Source: JABDQA01 sp963759125 (GTDB lineage Bacteria > Desulfobacterota > Desulfobulbia > Desulfobulbales > Desulfocapsaceae). From it: DNA of 64,000 bases. The notes under the pieces are model-generated. The model saw nothing but the letters and a program-made list of their open reading frames with translations. It made no database searches and was not told where the DNA came from. The stretch spans positions 558,001 to 622,000 of the forward strand of contig CAVWXN010000005.1 of assembly GCA_963759125.1 (NCBI GenBank), written 5' to 3'. Shown one piece after another: positions 53,388-62,059 of this stretch (positions within the stretch are counted from its first letter, which is position 1; each line of letters begins with the position of its first letter). Made by a program: the position numbers and the translations under genes.

Positions 53388-55466
53388 TTATTCTTTAAAC
53401 AATAGATACTTGGATTTAAATACGACAACTGACGAAAGAATAACCATTATAATTATTGATAGAAATTCAAGATATTTTCTGATATCGTCGTGGTACTCCA
53501 ATATGATCGTTTTAGCTCCACTAGGTAGCCTTAGTCCGATAAAAAAATTAGCAATTTTTTCAATTTTCACATCACCACTTTCTTGCTCGCCATACCACGT
53601 ACCACTCCATCCAGCGTGAGCAAATTCGGATACCATTAGAATGTTTTTGTGATCATATGAATCAGGCAAACTTATTGAAATTTTATTAACATCCCGGCTT
53701 AGTGTAATATTATCTTGGTCTATCAAATAATCGTATAAAACAGAAAGGTCTGAACACCCTAAAGATTTATCATCGCAATTTGTTGCACTCGAAATATCCG
53801 CAAATAATACCTTTGGAGAGAGAAAGACAGCGTCGTTCCAAGATGCACCATTTCTATAAAGTCCAATACTCCCATGGGGACCTGTTCCGATATCAATGAG
53901 TTTCTCTAAATGATTGTATGTGTAATCATGTTCATTGTATTTCATCACATAATCGACTGATCCTATATTTAGAAAATAATGATTTTCTATCCGACAATTT
54001 TCACTATCAAACAACTTTCCGTACATATATGGTCCTTTGCATACATCCTCATAAAAAATACCTTTAAAATATCCATCGACAAGCGGAATCCCATAGAATG
54101 GCAATGAATTTGCTGAGACTCCTAAATCACTGAGTTTCTTGGATCGAAAATCGGCAGCAACTTTGTTAGTTATATAAACTCTGTCGTTGCTATCGCCGAT
54201 TGTGTCGATAATTTTCTGAATTGAAGGAGGCTTACCAAGCAAATTTTTTAAAACCATTGGATAGTCAGGATTTTGCTGAGATATTCTAACTAAAGAATAC
54301 CAATAAGGTAAAACTCCTAGGAATACGAAGAGTAATTGGGCCCAGAGAATTATTTTTGATGAAACTTTAGCAGGTACAGAAATTAATGAGAACCTATTAA
54401 TCCCAATTACTGCCAGAACGATAACTATAATTATAAGAGGCTCACGAAACACATTAGCAGTTGAGACAAAAGAATATAGAAAATCAGGACGAATTACATA
54501 TATTGACCCAAGAACTATAAGATTATAGCTTAACCTCCTGACATCCGATTTCTTTTGGCATAACAATGATGTCAGTAACGCCGTAAGAACGAATATTCCT
54601 CCGACAAAAAATCCACGACCTCCCTGTTGCAGATTATACTGCACAATTTCGGATGGATTGGCAAAGATAAAAGGCCTAAGCAAAATACTCCACACGTCAT
54701 TTGAAGAGAATGGTTCTTTAAAGATTACAAAATCTGACGTGAATTTCGAAGCTTCTGAATAAGTAAAAAAGATTTTGCCAGCCACGGTCAGTGGCAATAA
54801 GATACCTATAATGACAAAGTATTTAAACTTTCCTAAAATTCTATCTATAGATGTCAGGAGGAAGAGAAAAAATGCCAGAAAATAAACAAGCGCTTGACTC
54901 GGATGTGAGTTAAGAACCAAAAATGACAAAAGGAATGATAATAAAAAAGACAAATACAGGCTCTCATATTTTTCAGATGTGAGGATAAGCCTTACACCTG
55001 TGTAGTAAATCCAAGGTAATAATGACCATCCAACGAAAGTTGTGATCCAGAAATCAGTGTATAAGTAATTAATTGTTGGCGACGAAAAAATGAAAGTGAT
55101 TGAACCGACAAGCGAAATCCATTTCGACGCAAAAATCCTGCATAACAAATACATACCTATAGAACCAATCATCAGGTGTAGTAAATAAAAGCATTGAATA
55201 GCGATGTTTGGATCAAAATAAAATAATGGTAATAAAGGATGATAGTTAAAATTTATCAAGAAAGGATGCGGCATCCCAAACCCCAAAAGAGAGGTCCATA
55301 GAGGGTAATGACCAGCCGCCAATGCCTTGACATGAATAACCGTTGAAACGACAGCATATCTAAACTCTTCTTCATCAATGGAGGTCAAAATCCATAACGG
55401 AAAAAGAAAAAACGTGATAATACTCGCAAGTGAAATGGTAATAGGCAAATTTCTGTTAGAAAACAT
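53388..55466 (-). CDS. YfhO-like multispanning membrane protein
   Basis: 692 aa, 12-13 membrane helices, with a periplasmic region near 410-660 and a last helix at the C-terminus (FLSIIIMVILSSVVVFKSKY). The start (VIHVKALAAGHYPLWTSLLG, FGMPHPFLINFNYHPLLPLF) resembles YfhO, a GT-C-type protein that adds sugars to cell-surface glycans using lipid-linked donors. The region is the most A+T-rich of the window, with codon use unlike the 20-50 kb genes. A terminator-like hairpin on the opposite strand lies in the gap upstream. Confidence 0.75.
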   Translation of the reverse strand: MFSNRNLPITISLASIITFFLFPLWILTSIDEEEFRYAVVSTVIHVKALAAGHYPLWTSLLGFGMPHPFLINFNYHPLLPLFYFDPNIAIQCFYLLHLMIGSIGMYLLCRIFASKWISLVGSITFIFSSPTINYLYTDFWITTFVGWSLLPWIYYTGVRLILTSEKYESLYLSFLLSFLLSFLVLNSHPSQALVYFLAFFLFLLTSIDRILGKFKYFVIIGILLPLTVAGKIFFTYSEASKFTSDFVIFKEPFSSNDVWSILLRPFIFANPSEIVQYNLQQGGRGFFVGGIFVLTALLTSLLCQKKSDVRRLSYNLIVLGSIYVIRPDFLYSFVSTANVFREPLIIIVIVLAVIGINRFSLISVPAKVSSKIILWAQLLFVFLGVLPYWYSLVRISQQNPDYPMVLKNLLGKPPSIQKIIDTIGDSNDRVYITNKVAADFRSKKLSDLGVSANSLPFYGIPLVDGYFKGIFYEDVCKGPYMYGKLFDSENCRIENHYFLNIGSVDYVMKYNEHDYTYNHLEKLIDIGTGPHGSIGLYRNGASWNDAVFLSPKVLFADISSATNCDDKSLGCSDLSVLYDYLIDQDNITLSRDVNKISISLPDSYDHKNILMVSEFAHAGWSGTWYGEQESGDVKIEKIANFFIGLRLPSGAKTIILEYHDDIRKYLEFLSIIIMVILSSVVVFKSKYLLFKE

Positions 55467-55500
55467 TTCCGTACAAGTTATATAATTGATGCTTTTCTTC

Positions 55501-55530
55501 GACAGCCTCTGAAAGGCTGTCCGTTTTTTT
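55501..55530 (+). terminator. Hairpin plus T-run oriented on the + strand
   Basis: GACAGCC-TCTGAAA-GGCTGTC followed by CG and seven T. It has strong intrinsic-terminator form for plus-strand transcripts, but the genes on both sides are on the minus strand. On the minus strand the hairpin forms without a T-run, in the leader of the YfhO-like gene. Confidence 0.6.
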
Positions 55531-55537
55531 GAATCAA

Positions 55538-56686
55538 TTACGCAACGATATCATTGATGACCTGATTCATTTTCTGAATTATCTCATCCTGATGAGCCTC
55601 AATTCCGATCCAAAATGGAAGACGTACCAGTCTTTCACTTATATCATTTGTAACGGTCAGTTCATCAGGTATGCGACATCTGGTCACTCCATACGGTGAA
55701 GAATGTAGTGGAATATAATGAAATAAACAATAGATCTGCATTTTTTTGAGTCGCTCGATAAAAGCTCCTCTAAAGTGCAAGTTCGGTAGGACCAGATAGT
55801 ATATGTGCCCGTTGTGAGTGCACGCATCAGGAACAACCGGACGCCTGATATCCATTTTCTTTTCAATATCAGAAAATCCAGAATCATAATGGTGCCAAAT
55901 GGCCTGTCGTCTTGTTGTAATCGAGGTAGACTCCCCCAATTGGGCCCATAAAAAGGCGGCTGTTAGCTCGCTCGGGAGGTATGATGAGCCAATATCCTTC
56001 CATGTATATTTGTCAACCTGGCCTCGAAAAAACTGTGAACGGTTTGTTCCTTTTTCCCATATTATTTCAGCTCGTTCAATCAATTGTGCATCATTTAAGA
56101 GCAAAGCGCCCCCTTCACCTGAGATAATATTTTTAGTTTCATGGAAAGACAATGTTCCCAAATGCCCGATACTGCCCAAAGGTCTTCCCTTATACTTTGC
56201 CAATAGCCCCTGCGCGGCATCTTCAATCACAATGAGTCCATGTTTATAAGCGAGAGCCATGATAGCATCCATCTCGCATCCCACGCCTGCATAATGCACA
56301 GCTACAATAGCTTTCGTTTTTTTTGAAATAGCCGGCTCAATCTTTGTTTCATCGATATTCATTGTATCAGGCCTGATATCAATAAACACCGGGATGGCAC
56401 CACGCAGAACAAACGCATTGGCAGTAGAGACAAAAGTGTAAGATGGCATTATCACTTCATCTCCTGGCTGAATTTCGGCTAATATCGCCGCCATCTCCAA
56501 CGCAGCTGTGCAGGAATGAGTGAGAAGTGCTTTGCTTGCCCCTGTCCTGGTCTCTAACCATTTGTGGCATTGCTTGGTAAAAAAGCCGTCACCGGCGAGA
56601 TGGCCGTTCACGTGGGCTTGGGCGATATACCAAAGCTCTTTGCCAGTCATGTAAGGCCTATTAAACGGAATCATTTTATTTTCCAT
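55538..56686 (-). CDS. wecE: dTDP-4-amino-4,6-dideoxygalactose transaminase (WecE/RffA type)
   Basis: 382-aa PLP enzyme of the DegT/DnrJ/EryC1 family. It follows E. coli WecE closely: IPFNRPYMTGKELWYIAQAH, AGDGFFTKQCHKWLE, LLTHSCTAALEMAAILAEIQ, PGDEVIMPSYTFVSTANAFV, FIDIRPDTMNIDETKIE, the PLP-lysine region LSFHETKNIISGEGGALL, and GTNRSQFFRGQVDKYTWKDI. It converts dTDP-4-keto-6-deoxyglucose to dTDP-4-amino-4,6-dideoxygalactose using glutamate. It overlaps the methyltransferase gene by 11 bp; a WecD-like acetyltransferase is two genes upstream. Confidence 0.93.
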   Translation of the reverse strand: MENKMIPFNRPYMTGKELWYIAQAHVNGHLAGDGFFTKQCHKWLETRTGASKALLTHSCTAALEMAAILAEIQPGDEVIMPSYTFVSTANAFVLRGAIPVFIDIRPDTMNIDETKIEPAISKKTKAIVAVHYAGVGCEMDAIMALAYKHGLIVIEDAAQGLLAKYKGRPLGSIGHLGTLSFHETKNIISGEGGALLLNDAQLIERAEIIWEKGTNRSQFFRGQVDKYTWKDIGSSYLPSELTAAFLWAQLGESTSITTRRQAIWHHYDSGFSDIEKKMDIRRPVVPDACTHNGHIYYLVLPNLHFRGAFIERLKKMQIYCLFHYIPLHSSPYGVTRCRIPDELTVTNDISERLVRLPFWIGIEAHQDEIIQKMNQVINDIVA

Positions 56687-57548
56687 TTTTCGCGATTATT
56701 ATAGAGGAGCCGCCTACCGGAAAATGAACACCGAGTTTTATGAGCTGTCTTTCAAAAGCCATAGTCCCCGAAAAAAGTGTATTCACTAATCCGGGAAGAC
56801 GGAGTTCTGGCTTTTGATCTCGATTTGAAAATGTGAATCGTGAGAAAAGGCGCGACATATACATTATCGGCAGAAGAAGGCTGACAAATGATGTTTGGAA
56901 AACAACCTTAAAACCATTTTGATGAAGTTTCCCTCGCAACTCGCCCACATGGTAGCGTCGAATATGGCCAGCATAGTTATCTTGCCTGCTCCATAGCCAA
57001 GGATGCTGCGGCACCGTTAGAATTACGCCACCATGTGGACGAATTGCGCGAAACATCTCGGCCAGCACGCTATCATCATCTTCAATGTGCTCCAACACAT
57101 CGAAGGCGGCTATCACGTCGAATTCATCTGTATAAGGGATATCACGAGCATCCATTACCATTAGCTCAGCTTTTTTAACACGTTCTGCTGCGAAAATAAG
57201 ACCAGAAGCATACACCTCGCTTCCGCTAATTTTTGCTCCAGGAAAAGACTCTGAAACACCTTGTAGAACGTATCCTGTTCCGCATCCAATCTCCAAATAT
57301 CTTTGTATGGATGAAAAATGAGTCTTCAAGGCCCACAGGATAAGCTGATTACGAGCCCTAAACCAAAAACTTTTCCCTTCAAGAACTGCTAACTCTGCGT
57401 GAGCATCTTCAGGGAAATTAATTCCATCCCGGCCAGCTTTAGACGTCAAAACCGGAAATCCAAGCTGAGCATCTGGAACATAGGCGCAGCCAGGACACTG
57501 CCAACCGTTCGATGTATATTCCTCCCTGCAGTTAGGACAACGTTTCAT
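56676..57548 (-). CDS. Class I SAM-dependent methyltransferase with N-terminal zinc ribbon
   Basis: 290 aa. MKRCPNCREEYTSNGWQCPG with CAYVP is a Cys4 ribbon; YLEIGCGTGYVLQGVSESFP is the SAM loop, AAFDVLEHIEDDDSVLAEMF the central motif and GGVILTVPQHPWLWSRQDNY typical of the UbiE/COQ5-like sugar methyltransferase group. Two weak hydrophobic stretches lie near the C-terminus. It starts 261 bp after the acetyltransferase and overlaps wecE. It may methylate the amino-sugar product or its intermediate (inference). Confidence 0.85.
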   Translation of the reverse strand: MKRCPNCREEYTSNGWQCPGCAYVPDAQLGFPVLTSKAGRDGINFPEDAHAELAVLEGKSFWFRARNQLILWALKTHFSSIQRYLEIGCGTGYVLQGVSESFPGAKISGSEVYASGLIFAAERVKKAELMVMDARDIPYTDEFDVIAAFDVLEHIEDDDSVLAEMFRAIRPHGGVILTVPQHPWLWSRQDNYAGHIRRYHVGELRGKLHQNGFKVVFQTSFVSLLLPIMYMSRLFSRFTFSNRDQKPELRLPGLVNTLFSGTMAFERQLIKLGVHFPVGGSSIIIAKNGK

Positions 57549-57809
57549 CTTATTTCACTGCAGAAAAGATGTTGAAAATAGGTGGTCAAATCGTGGCATT
57601 GTCAGATCATATAAATTAAATTAAAATCAGCCTGATGTTACTAGTTTTAAGCAGCTATCAGTTTCTTTTTACTAACTCATTAAAGTGGATTAGACCTTCG
57701 TACGGGAAAAGCACTAATGTTTCATGAAATAATTTGAGTTAAAAGCCGCTCTAAATACCTGCCCGAGAACTCATTAGAAGTGACTTTTATCTGATCTATA
57801 ACAGCTGAT
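57549..57809. other. 261-bp gap between acetyltransferase and methyltransferase genes
   Basis: AT-rich. On the minus strand a frame overlapping the acetyltransferase end reads EIIESAVIDQIKVTSNEFSG then RYLERLLTQIIS before a stop; it looks protein-like but has no credible start, so it may be the remnant of another gene. I see no terminator or repeat. Confidence 0.4.
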
Positions 57810-58619
57810 TCAATTATCTCTGACCCAATGCAAAGTCATCAGCGGCGGCGGGAACCGAAATCCCAGGCTAATGTAGAGATTTAGAACTCGATAATTTCGA
57901 GCCGAGATACACGAGCGAACACTGTCAACGCCAGATTCTTTCAGCATACTCAGCATCGCCAGCCATACCCGCCTGCCAATACCTTTTCCCTGAACATCTG
58001 GAGACACTGCAGTGAGATGCCAATACCAAGTGCCGTTGTCGAGGACCTCCGTCACAAAAAAACCTACAGTTTTTCCTTTTTGGCTGAATGAATATAATTT
58101 TTGTGATTGATGCTGCTGGCTATCTCGCACCCAGTTAATGTAACGTTGATCGCCTAGTGACGAATCGAGACGTGGATCAACATGAAAACGATCATCACGA
58201 AAAGCATTGCCCGCTATCTTGAGTATCGCCTCAAGGTCTTGGTTATCGGCAGGGTAAACGTCAACATTGCCAGGTTGCCCCAATTCTCTAGCCTGAAGAC
58301 CGTTTAATTCGGGTTGGTAGAGCATCTCTATTAAGCGGAATCCATTTTCTTCAAGAAAAATTGACTCTGATAAGCATTGATGAGGTAACCGACAGCTAAC
58401 CAAACCTGCCTGTAATCCATCGCGTTCATTCTCAAAAAGAGCAAAATCATTTTTTGCCAGCTGATCCTTAATTTTAAGACGAGTTATCTGCAGAACCGGA
58501 TTGCCCAAAATTGCTGAATCCCAATAATTTTCTCTCCATTCAAGATAAAGTCGCGATGTATCGATAACACGACATTGATCGGTTCTACAACTCTGAGTTA
58601 TTATGGATTTATCTGGCAT
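57810..58619 (-). CDS. GNAT acetyltransferase, WecD/RffC-like
   Basis: 269 aa. The N-terminal half (LYLEWRENYWDSAILGNPVL, FLEENGFRLIEMLYQPEL) has the layout of the WecD N-terminal domain, and the C-terminal GNAT domain has WYWHLTAVSPDVQGKGIGRR (acetyl-CoA motif with QGKGIG) and the end RNYRVLNLYISLGFRFPPP. WecD acetylates dTDP-4-amino-4,6-dideoxygalactose, the product of WecE, encoded here two genes downstream, so dTDP-Fuc4NAc synthesis is a sensible reading. It lies 9 bp after the GT2 stop. Confidence 0.75.
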   Translation of the reverse strand: MPDKSIITQSCRTDQCRVIDTSRLYLEWRENYWDSAILGNPVLQITRLKIKDQLAKNDFALFENERDGLQAGLVSCRLPHQCLSESIFLEENGFRLIEMLYQPELNGLQARELGQPGNVDVYPADNQDLEAILKIAGNAFRDDRFHVDPRLDSSLGDQRYINWVRDSQQHQSQKLYSFSQKGKTVGFFVTEVLDNGTWYWHLTAVSPDVQGKGIGRRVWLAMLSMLKESGVDSVRSCISARNYRVLNLYISLGFRFPPPLMTLHWVRDN

Positions 58620-58628
58620 AGAACATGC

Positions 58629-59567
58629 TCAATTATCATTATCAGTACTCCCTTTTGTTTCCTCATAAATGGTGTAAGAAGGACTTTCCATTGATCGAAA
58701 ATGGATACGAGCCAGATACTCACCAAAAATTCCCAGCGCAATCAATTGTACCGCTGAAAAGATAACAACAATGGAGGCCAAAAATGGAAATCCCGGGACC
58801 GGATTTCCCTCAATAAAATATCTTCCTAATATATAGAGCAATAAAAACAACCCTATAAAAGCAAATACAAACCCAGTGACACTAGCCATCTGCAACGGTA
58901 ATATTGTAAACCCTGTCATCATATTCATCGTATGATGAAACAATTTGCGCAGAGTATAACCGGAACCGCCGCTAATCCTTTCATCCTGCCGAACCCTTAC
59001 AGAGGCAAACCGAGCAGTACTCCAGGTAAGTAAGACATCAATGTTGACTGTAGGTCCGTGATAATCAACAAAAGCGTTACGCAAGTGTGTTCTAAATGCC
59101 CTGAAAGCACTTATTTGCCTGGCAGTTTCAGCGCCCATGGCATTTGTAAGCGCAAGTTTGGTTATACGTGAGGCAATATTGCGCAGCAAGCCATGAGTCT
59201 CACTGATCGGGGTTCCGTAGACGACATCGACGCCTTCTTTAAGTTTCTGCAGGAGCTTAGGGATTTCTTCAGGCGGATTCTGCAGATCATCGTCGCATGT
59301 AACAATAATTTCACCTCTGGCAGCACGAATACCACAAAGCAACGCGTTGTGCTGTCCGAAGTTACGAGCCAGTTTTATTCCTCGAACGTTAGAGTGGAGC
59401 ATTGTCAACTCTTGAATTCTGTTCCATGAATCATCACCTCCACCATCCTCCACGAGAATTATCTCGAAACTAATATTAAGAGGTTGAATGGATTCGACAA
59501 CTCGTCGGTACAATTCGGCAATCGTATCTTGTGATTGATACACCGGGACAACTATTGTTAGCTCCAT
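58629..59567 (-). CDS. GT2 glycosyltransferase with two C-terminal membrane helices (ArnC/GtrB-like)
   Basis: 312 aa. ELTIVVPVYQSQDTIAELYR, ILVEDGGGDDSWNRIQEL, KLARNFGQHNALLCGIRAAR, metal-binding VTCDDDLQNPPEEIPKLLQK, and two helices (MASVTGFVFAFIGLFLLLYI; FPFLASIVVIFSAVQLIALG) followed by GEYLARIHFRSMESPSYTIY. These are the features of undecaprenyl-phosphate sugar transferases of the ArnC/GtrB group, so it probably makes a lipid-linked donor for a GT-C enzyme. It is in operon with the acetyltransferase. Confidence 0.92.
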   Translation of the reverse strand: MELTIVVPVYQSQDTIAELYRRVVESIQPLNISFEIILVEDGGGDDSWNRIQELTMLHSNVRGIKLARNFGQHNALLCGIRAARGEIIVTCDDDLQNPPEEIPKLLQKLKEGVDVVYGTPISETHGLLRNIASRITKLALTNAMGAETARQISAFRAFRTHLRNAFVDYHGPTVNIDVLLTWSTARFASVRVRQDERISGGSGYTLRKLFHHTMNMMTGFTILPLQMASVTGFVFAFIGLFLLLYILGRYFIEGNPVPGFPFLASIVVIFSAVQLIALGIFGEYLARIHFRSMESPSYTIYEETKGSTDNDN

Positions 59568-59665
59568 GTCAAACCTATCTCGAATATTGGTATTTCTTTG
59601 AAATCAATAATCGTCTTCCTCATCTTCAGGGACATTTTCAAACAATGCCTTCTCATCAGAGTAAG

Positions 59666-61504
59666 TTAGTTTTCAGAACCGAACTGCAGTTGACACAGCT
59701 CTATATATTCTTCCGATTTGGACATTAATTCATCATGAGTTCCACTAGCCGATATCTGACCTTCTTTGATTAAAACAATTTTGTCAGCATGTCTAACAGT
59801 CGATAATCGATGCGCTACGACTATTGTCGTCAATCCCTGGGTTGCTTTCTCGATAGCCTCCTGAACCAAACGCTCGGATACACTATCCAGTGCACTTGTA
59901 GCTTCATCGAGGATCAGAATTTCCGGTTGTCCGTAAACTGCACGAGCAATTGCAAGTCGCTGTCGCTGCCCACCTGACAACAATACTCCTCTATCACCGA
60001 CCAACGTCTCTTCTTTATTGGGCAACGTTTCTATGAACTCTGAAGCATTAGCTGTAGCAACTGCATAGTGAAAGCGATTTGCATCCCATGGTCGTCCATA
60101 AAGTACATTTTCTCGTACGCTACTGTTCAAAAGGAGGTTCTCTTGAGGTACTACTCCAAAATGCTTGATATAGCTGGAACGTTCAAAATCGCGAATATCT
60201 GTTTCATCGTAAATGATCTGCCCTGTATCTGGGTCATGAAGTCGGAGCAATAAATCACATAAAGTTGATTTGCCACCACCGCTTGGCCCGACGAGGGCAA
60301 CCATTTCACCCTTTTTTATTTCCAATTCAATATTTTTTAGAACTTTAATATTATTTTCATGAGAGAAAGATACCATTTCACAATGAATTGACTGCTGCAA
60401 CTTCCCCACTTTTATTTTTCCATCCACCATGTTCGTCTGAATTCCAAAAAGCTCAAGAATCCTATCGGCACTGCCCCCAACAGCGAATACTGACAGAAGA
60501 TGTTTAGAAAACTCAGAGATAGGCACAACGACTCGGCTGGTCAAAAAGATAAACAGACCGAATCCGCTTTTGCTAAGATGACCAGAACTCATGGCATAGT
60601 AGGCAAGAAAGAGCATGGCGCTGATCGACAAAGCGTCTGCTACCATACGCAACGGATCTTCGGCAAATCTTGCGACTCTAAAGCGAAACAAGCTCTGCTT
60701 GACAGATCGCGCCTCATTTGCGAGCCGGTTGTGATCAAACGGTTCCGCCGCAAAACATTTCGTAACCCGGATGTTTTGCAAGGATTCCTGAAGAGCAGCG
60801 GTCATACGTCCTAAAAAATCATAGACTTTTTTAATCCGCTTGCGAACCCAGCCACCAAGTACCTTAGTGATGAGAAAATGGCCGCCTCCGATACCAATTG
60901 TTGCTAAAGACAAATACGGGTCGGTACGGAAGAGAATGATCAGGAGAAATAGCGCCTGTATCATCGTCTGCAGGATGCCTCTAATAAGTGCATCCAACAG
61001 ACTAATTGTTGCTGATGTATCAGAAACAAACCGACTGATTAGATCCCCCTCCTGTTTTGAATGAAAAAAAGATAGAGGGAGGCTTAGAACGTGAGCATGC
61101 AGCGCAATGATTAAATCTGACATTGCCGTACCGGTCACCCATGAGGATAAAACGTGGGCAACGGTTCTCAAAGTGGCAACTAACAATGTCACTCCAACAT
61201 AAAGAGACGCAACAATCACCATTACCATAAAAAAATCATTTGGGTCGCTTCCCAGCCATGCCATAATCGTTGGGCCAAGATTATCGAGGGTTATTCCACT
61301 CCAGGAAGCCGCGGGCTGAGGATGTTCCCCAAGAATCATATTGACTGCGGGCGCTACGGAAAGTGGCAGAAGCGCCTGTAGAATGCCGGTGACAACATTC
61401 AGAGCTACCAGTAGACCAATCACAAGTGAATATGGTTGGAAGAATCTTCTAAATAGGTAATAAACACTGGAGATATCTTTTATAAATGAAGGTTTTTGAG
61501 TCAT
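59666..61504 (-). CDS. ABC transporter, fused permease and ATPase (MsbA-like)
   Basis: 612 aa. Six membrane helices (residues about 20-330; FHSKQEGDLISRFVSDTSAT is the family coupling region), then an ATPase: Walker A ALVGPSGGGKSTLCDLLLRL, Q-loop VVPQENLLLN, signature LLSGGQRQRLAIARAV, Walker B ILILDEATSALD, H-loop VVAHRLSTVRHAD. Probably exports a lipid or lipid-linked oligosaccharide. The ATG at 61504 has AGGGA seven bases upstream; an in-frame GTG at 61537 lies in the end of an IS remnant and is rejected. A second export route in the locus beside Wzm/Wzt. Confidence 0.92.
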   Translation of the reverse strand: MTQKPSFIKDISSVYYLFRRFFQPYSLVIGLLVALNVVTGILQALLPLSVAPAVNMILGEHPQPAASWSGITLDNLGPTIMAWLGSDPNDFFMVMVIVASLYVGVTLLVATLRTVAHVLSSWVTGTAMSDLIIALHAHVLSLPLSFFHSKQEGDLISRFVSDTSATISLLDALIRGILQTMIQALFLLIILFRTDPYLSLATIGIGGGHFLITKVLGGWVRKRIKKVYDFLGRMTAALQESLQNIRVTKCFAAEPFDHNRLANEARSVKQSLFRFRVARFAEDPLRMVADALSISAMLFLAYYAMSSGHLSKSGFGLFIFLTSRVVVPISEFSKHLLSVFAVGGSADRILELFGIQTNMVDGKIKVGKLQQSIHCEMVSFSHENNIKVLKNIELEIKKGEMVALVGPSGGGKSTLCDLLLRLHDPDTGQIIYDETDIRDFERSSYIKHFGVVPQENLLLNSSVRENVLYGRPWDANRFHYAVATANASEFIETLPNKEETLVGDRGVLLSGGQRQRLAIARAVYGQPEILILDEATSALDSVSERLVQEAIEKATQGLTTIVVAHRLSTVRHADKIVLIKEGQISASGTHDELMSKSEEYIELCQLQFGSEN

Positions 61505-61529
61505 CAGAGTGTCCCTATCCGGGATGGTT

Positions 61530-62035
61530 GAGTCCACTCGCCTTTAGGCGAAGAAAAGTTCTATTATGTTGTTATGAGACGTTACAGGATTGGAGACCAT
61601 ACCAAAAACTAATCTATAAGTGCATCTGGCCAGGAACCCAAAATACCGCAAAAAGACATTGACTGAAAAAGTAACGGTCCGTAAGCGGGGATATGCTCAG
61701 GCAGATTGTTATTGAGCATGAGATCGAGATATTTACCGGAAAAGTAGTGAGCGATCATGTCCACGGGTTTATCGACTACCGACCTCCTCAGAATGTCAGT
61801 AAAATTGTTAGATGGCTAAGAGAAATCAGATCGCAGATACTGTTGGCTGAATTTCCCCTGATGAAGAAGAGATTCTGGGGCCGGCATTTGTGGGTCCGTG
61901 CAAATTTAGCCGTGAGTTCTGGCAACATAACTGACAAAATGATTTAATAACATACAGAATATTGAATAAAGAGAGGAGCGCCGATAGTTGACGACAGTCG
62001 ATTTTATCGCGACCCCTCTTGAACCCCTTGTCATA
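61530..62035 (+). mobile_element. IS200/IS605-type element remnant
   Basis: The left end has the hairpin TCGCC-TTTA-GGCGA (61538-61551), the kind of subterminal stem-loop with a TTTA loop used by single-strand IS200/IS605 transposases. A broken tnpA follows. The right end is not clear; the GTCGATTTTATCGCGAC-type stretch near 61997 may be the other hairpin. It sits directly upstream of the ABC exporter gene, whose start codon is about 30 bp from the hairpin. Confidence 0.65.
61574..61991 (+). pseudogene. tnpA: tnpA pseudogene (Y1 HUH transposase, IS200/IS605)
   Basis: Reading across frames: MRRYRIGDHTK, then VHLARNPKYRKKTLTEKVTV, then the longest open part LRQIVIEHEIEIFTGKVVSD and HVHGFIDYRPPQNVSKIVRW with MKKRFWGRHLWVRANLAVSS and GNITDKMI. 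The HVH of the HUH centre is intact, but at least two frameshifts (near 61600 and 61690) and a stop at 61945 precede the catalytic-Tyr region, which may survive as TYRILNKER in another frame. Non-functional. Confidence 0.8.
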
Positions 62036-62059
62036 TAGATGTGTATTTTATTGTTTATG

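Noticed and set aside
61505..61537. GTG start for the ABC exporter at 61537
   Set aside because: It lies in the IS remnant end; the ATG at 61504 has its own ribosome site.
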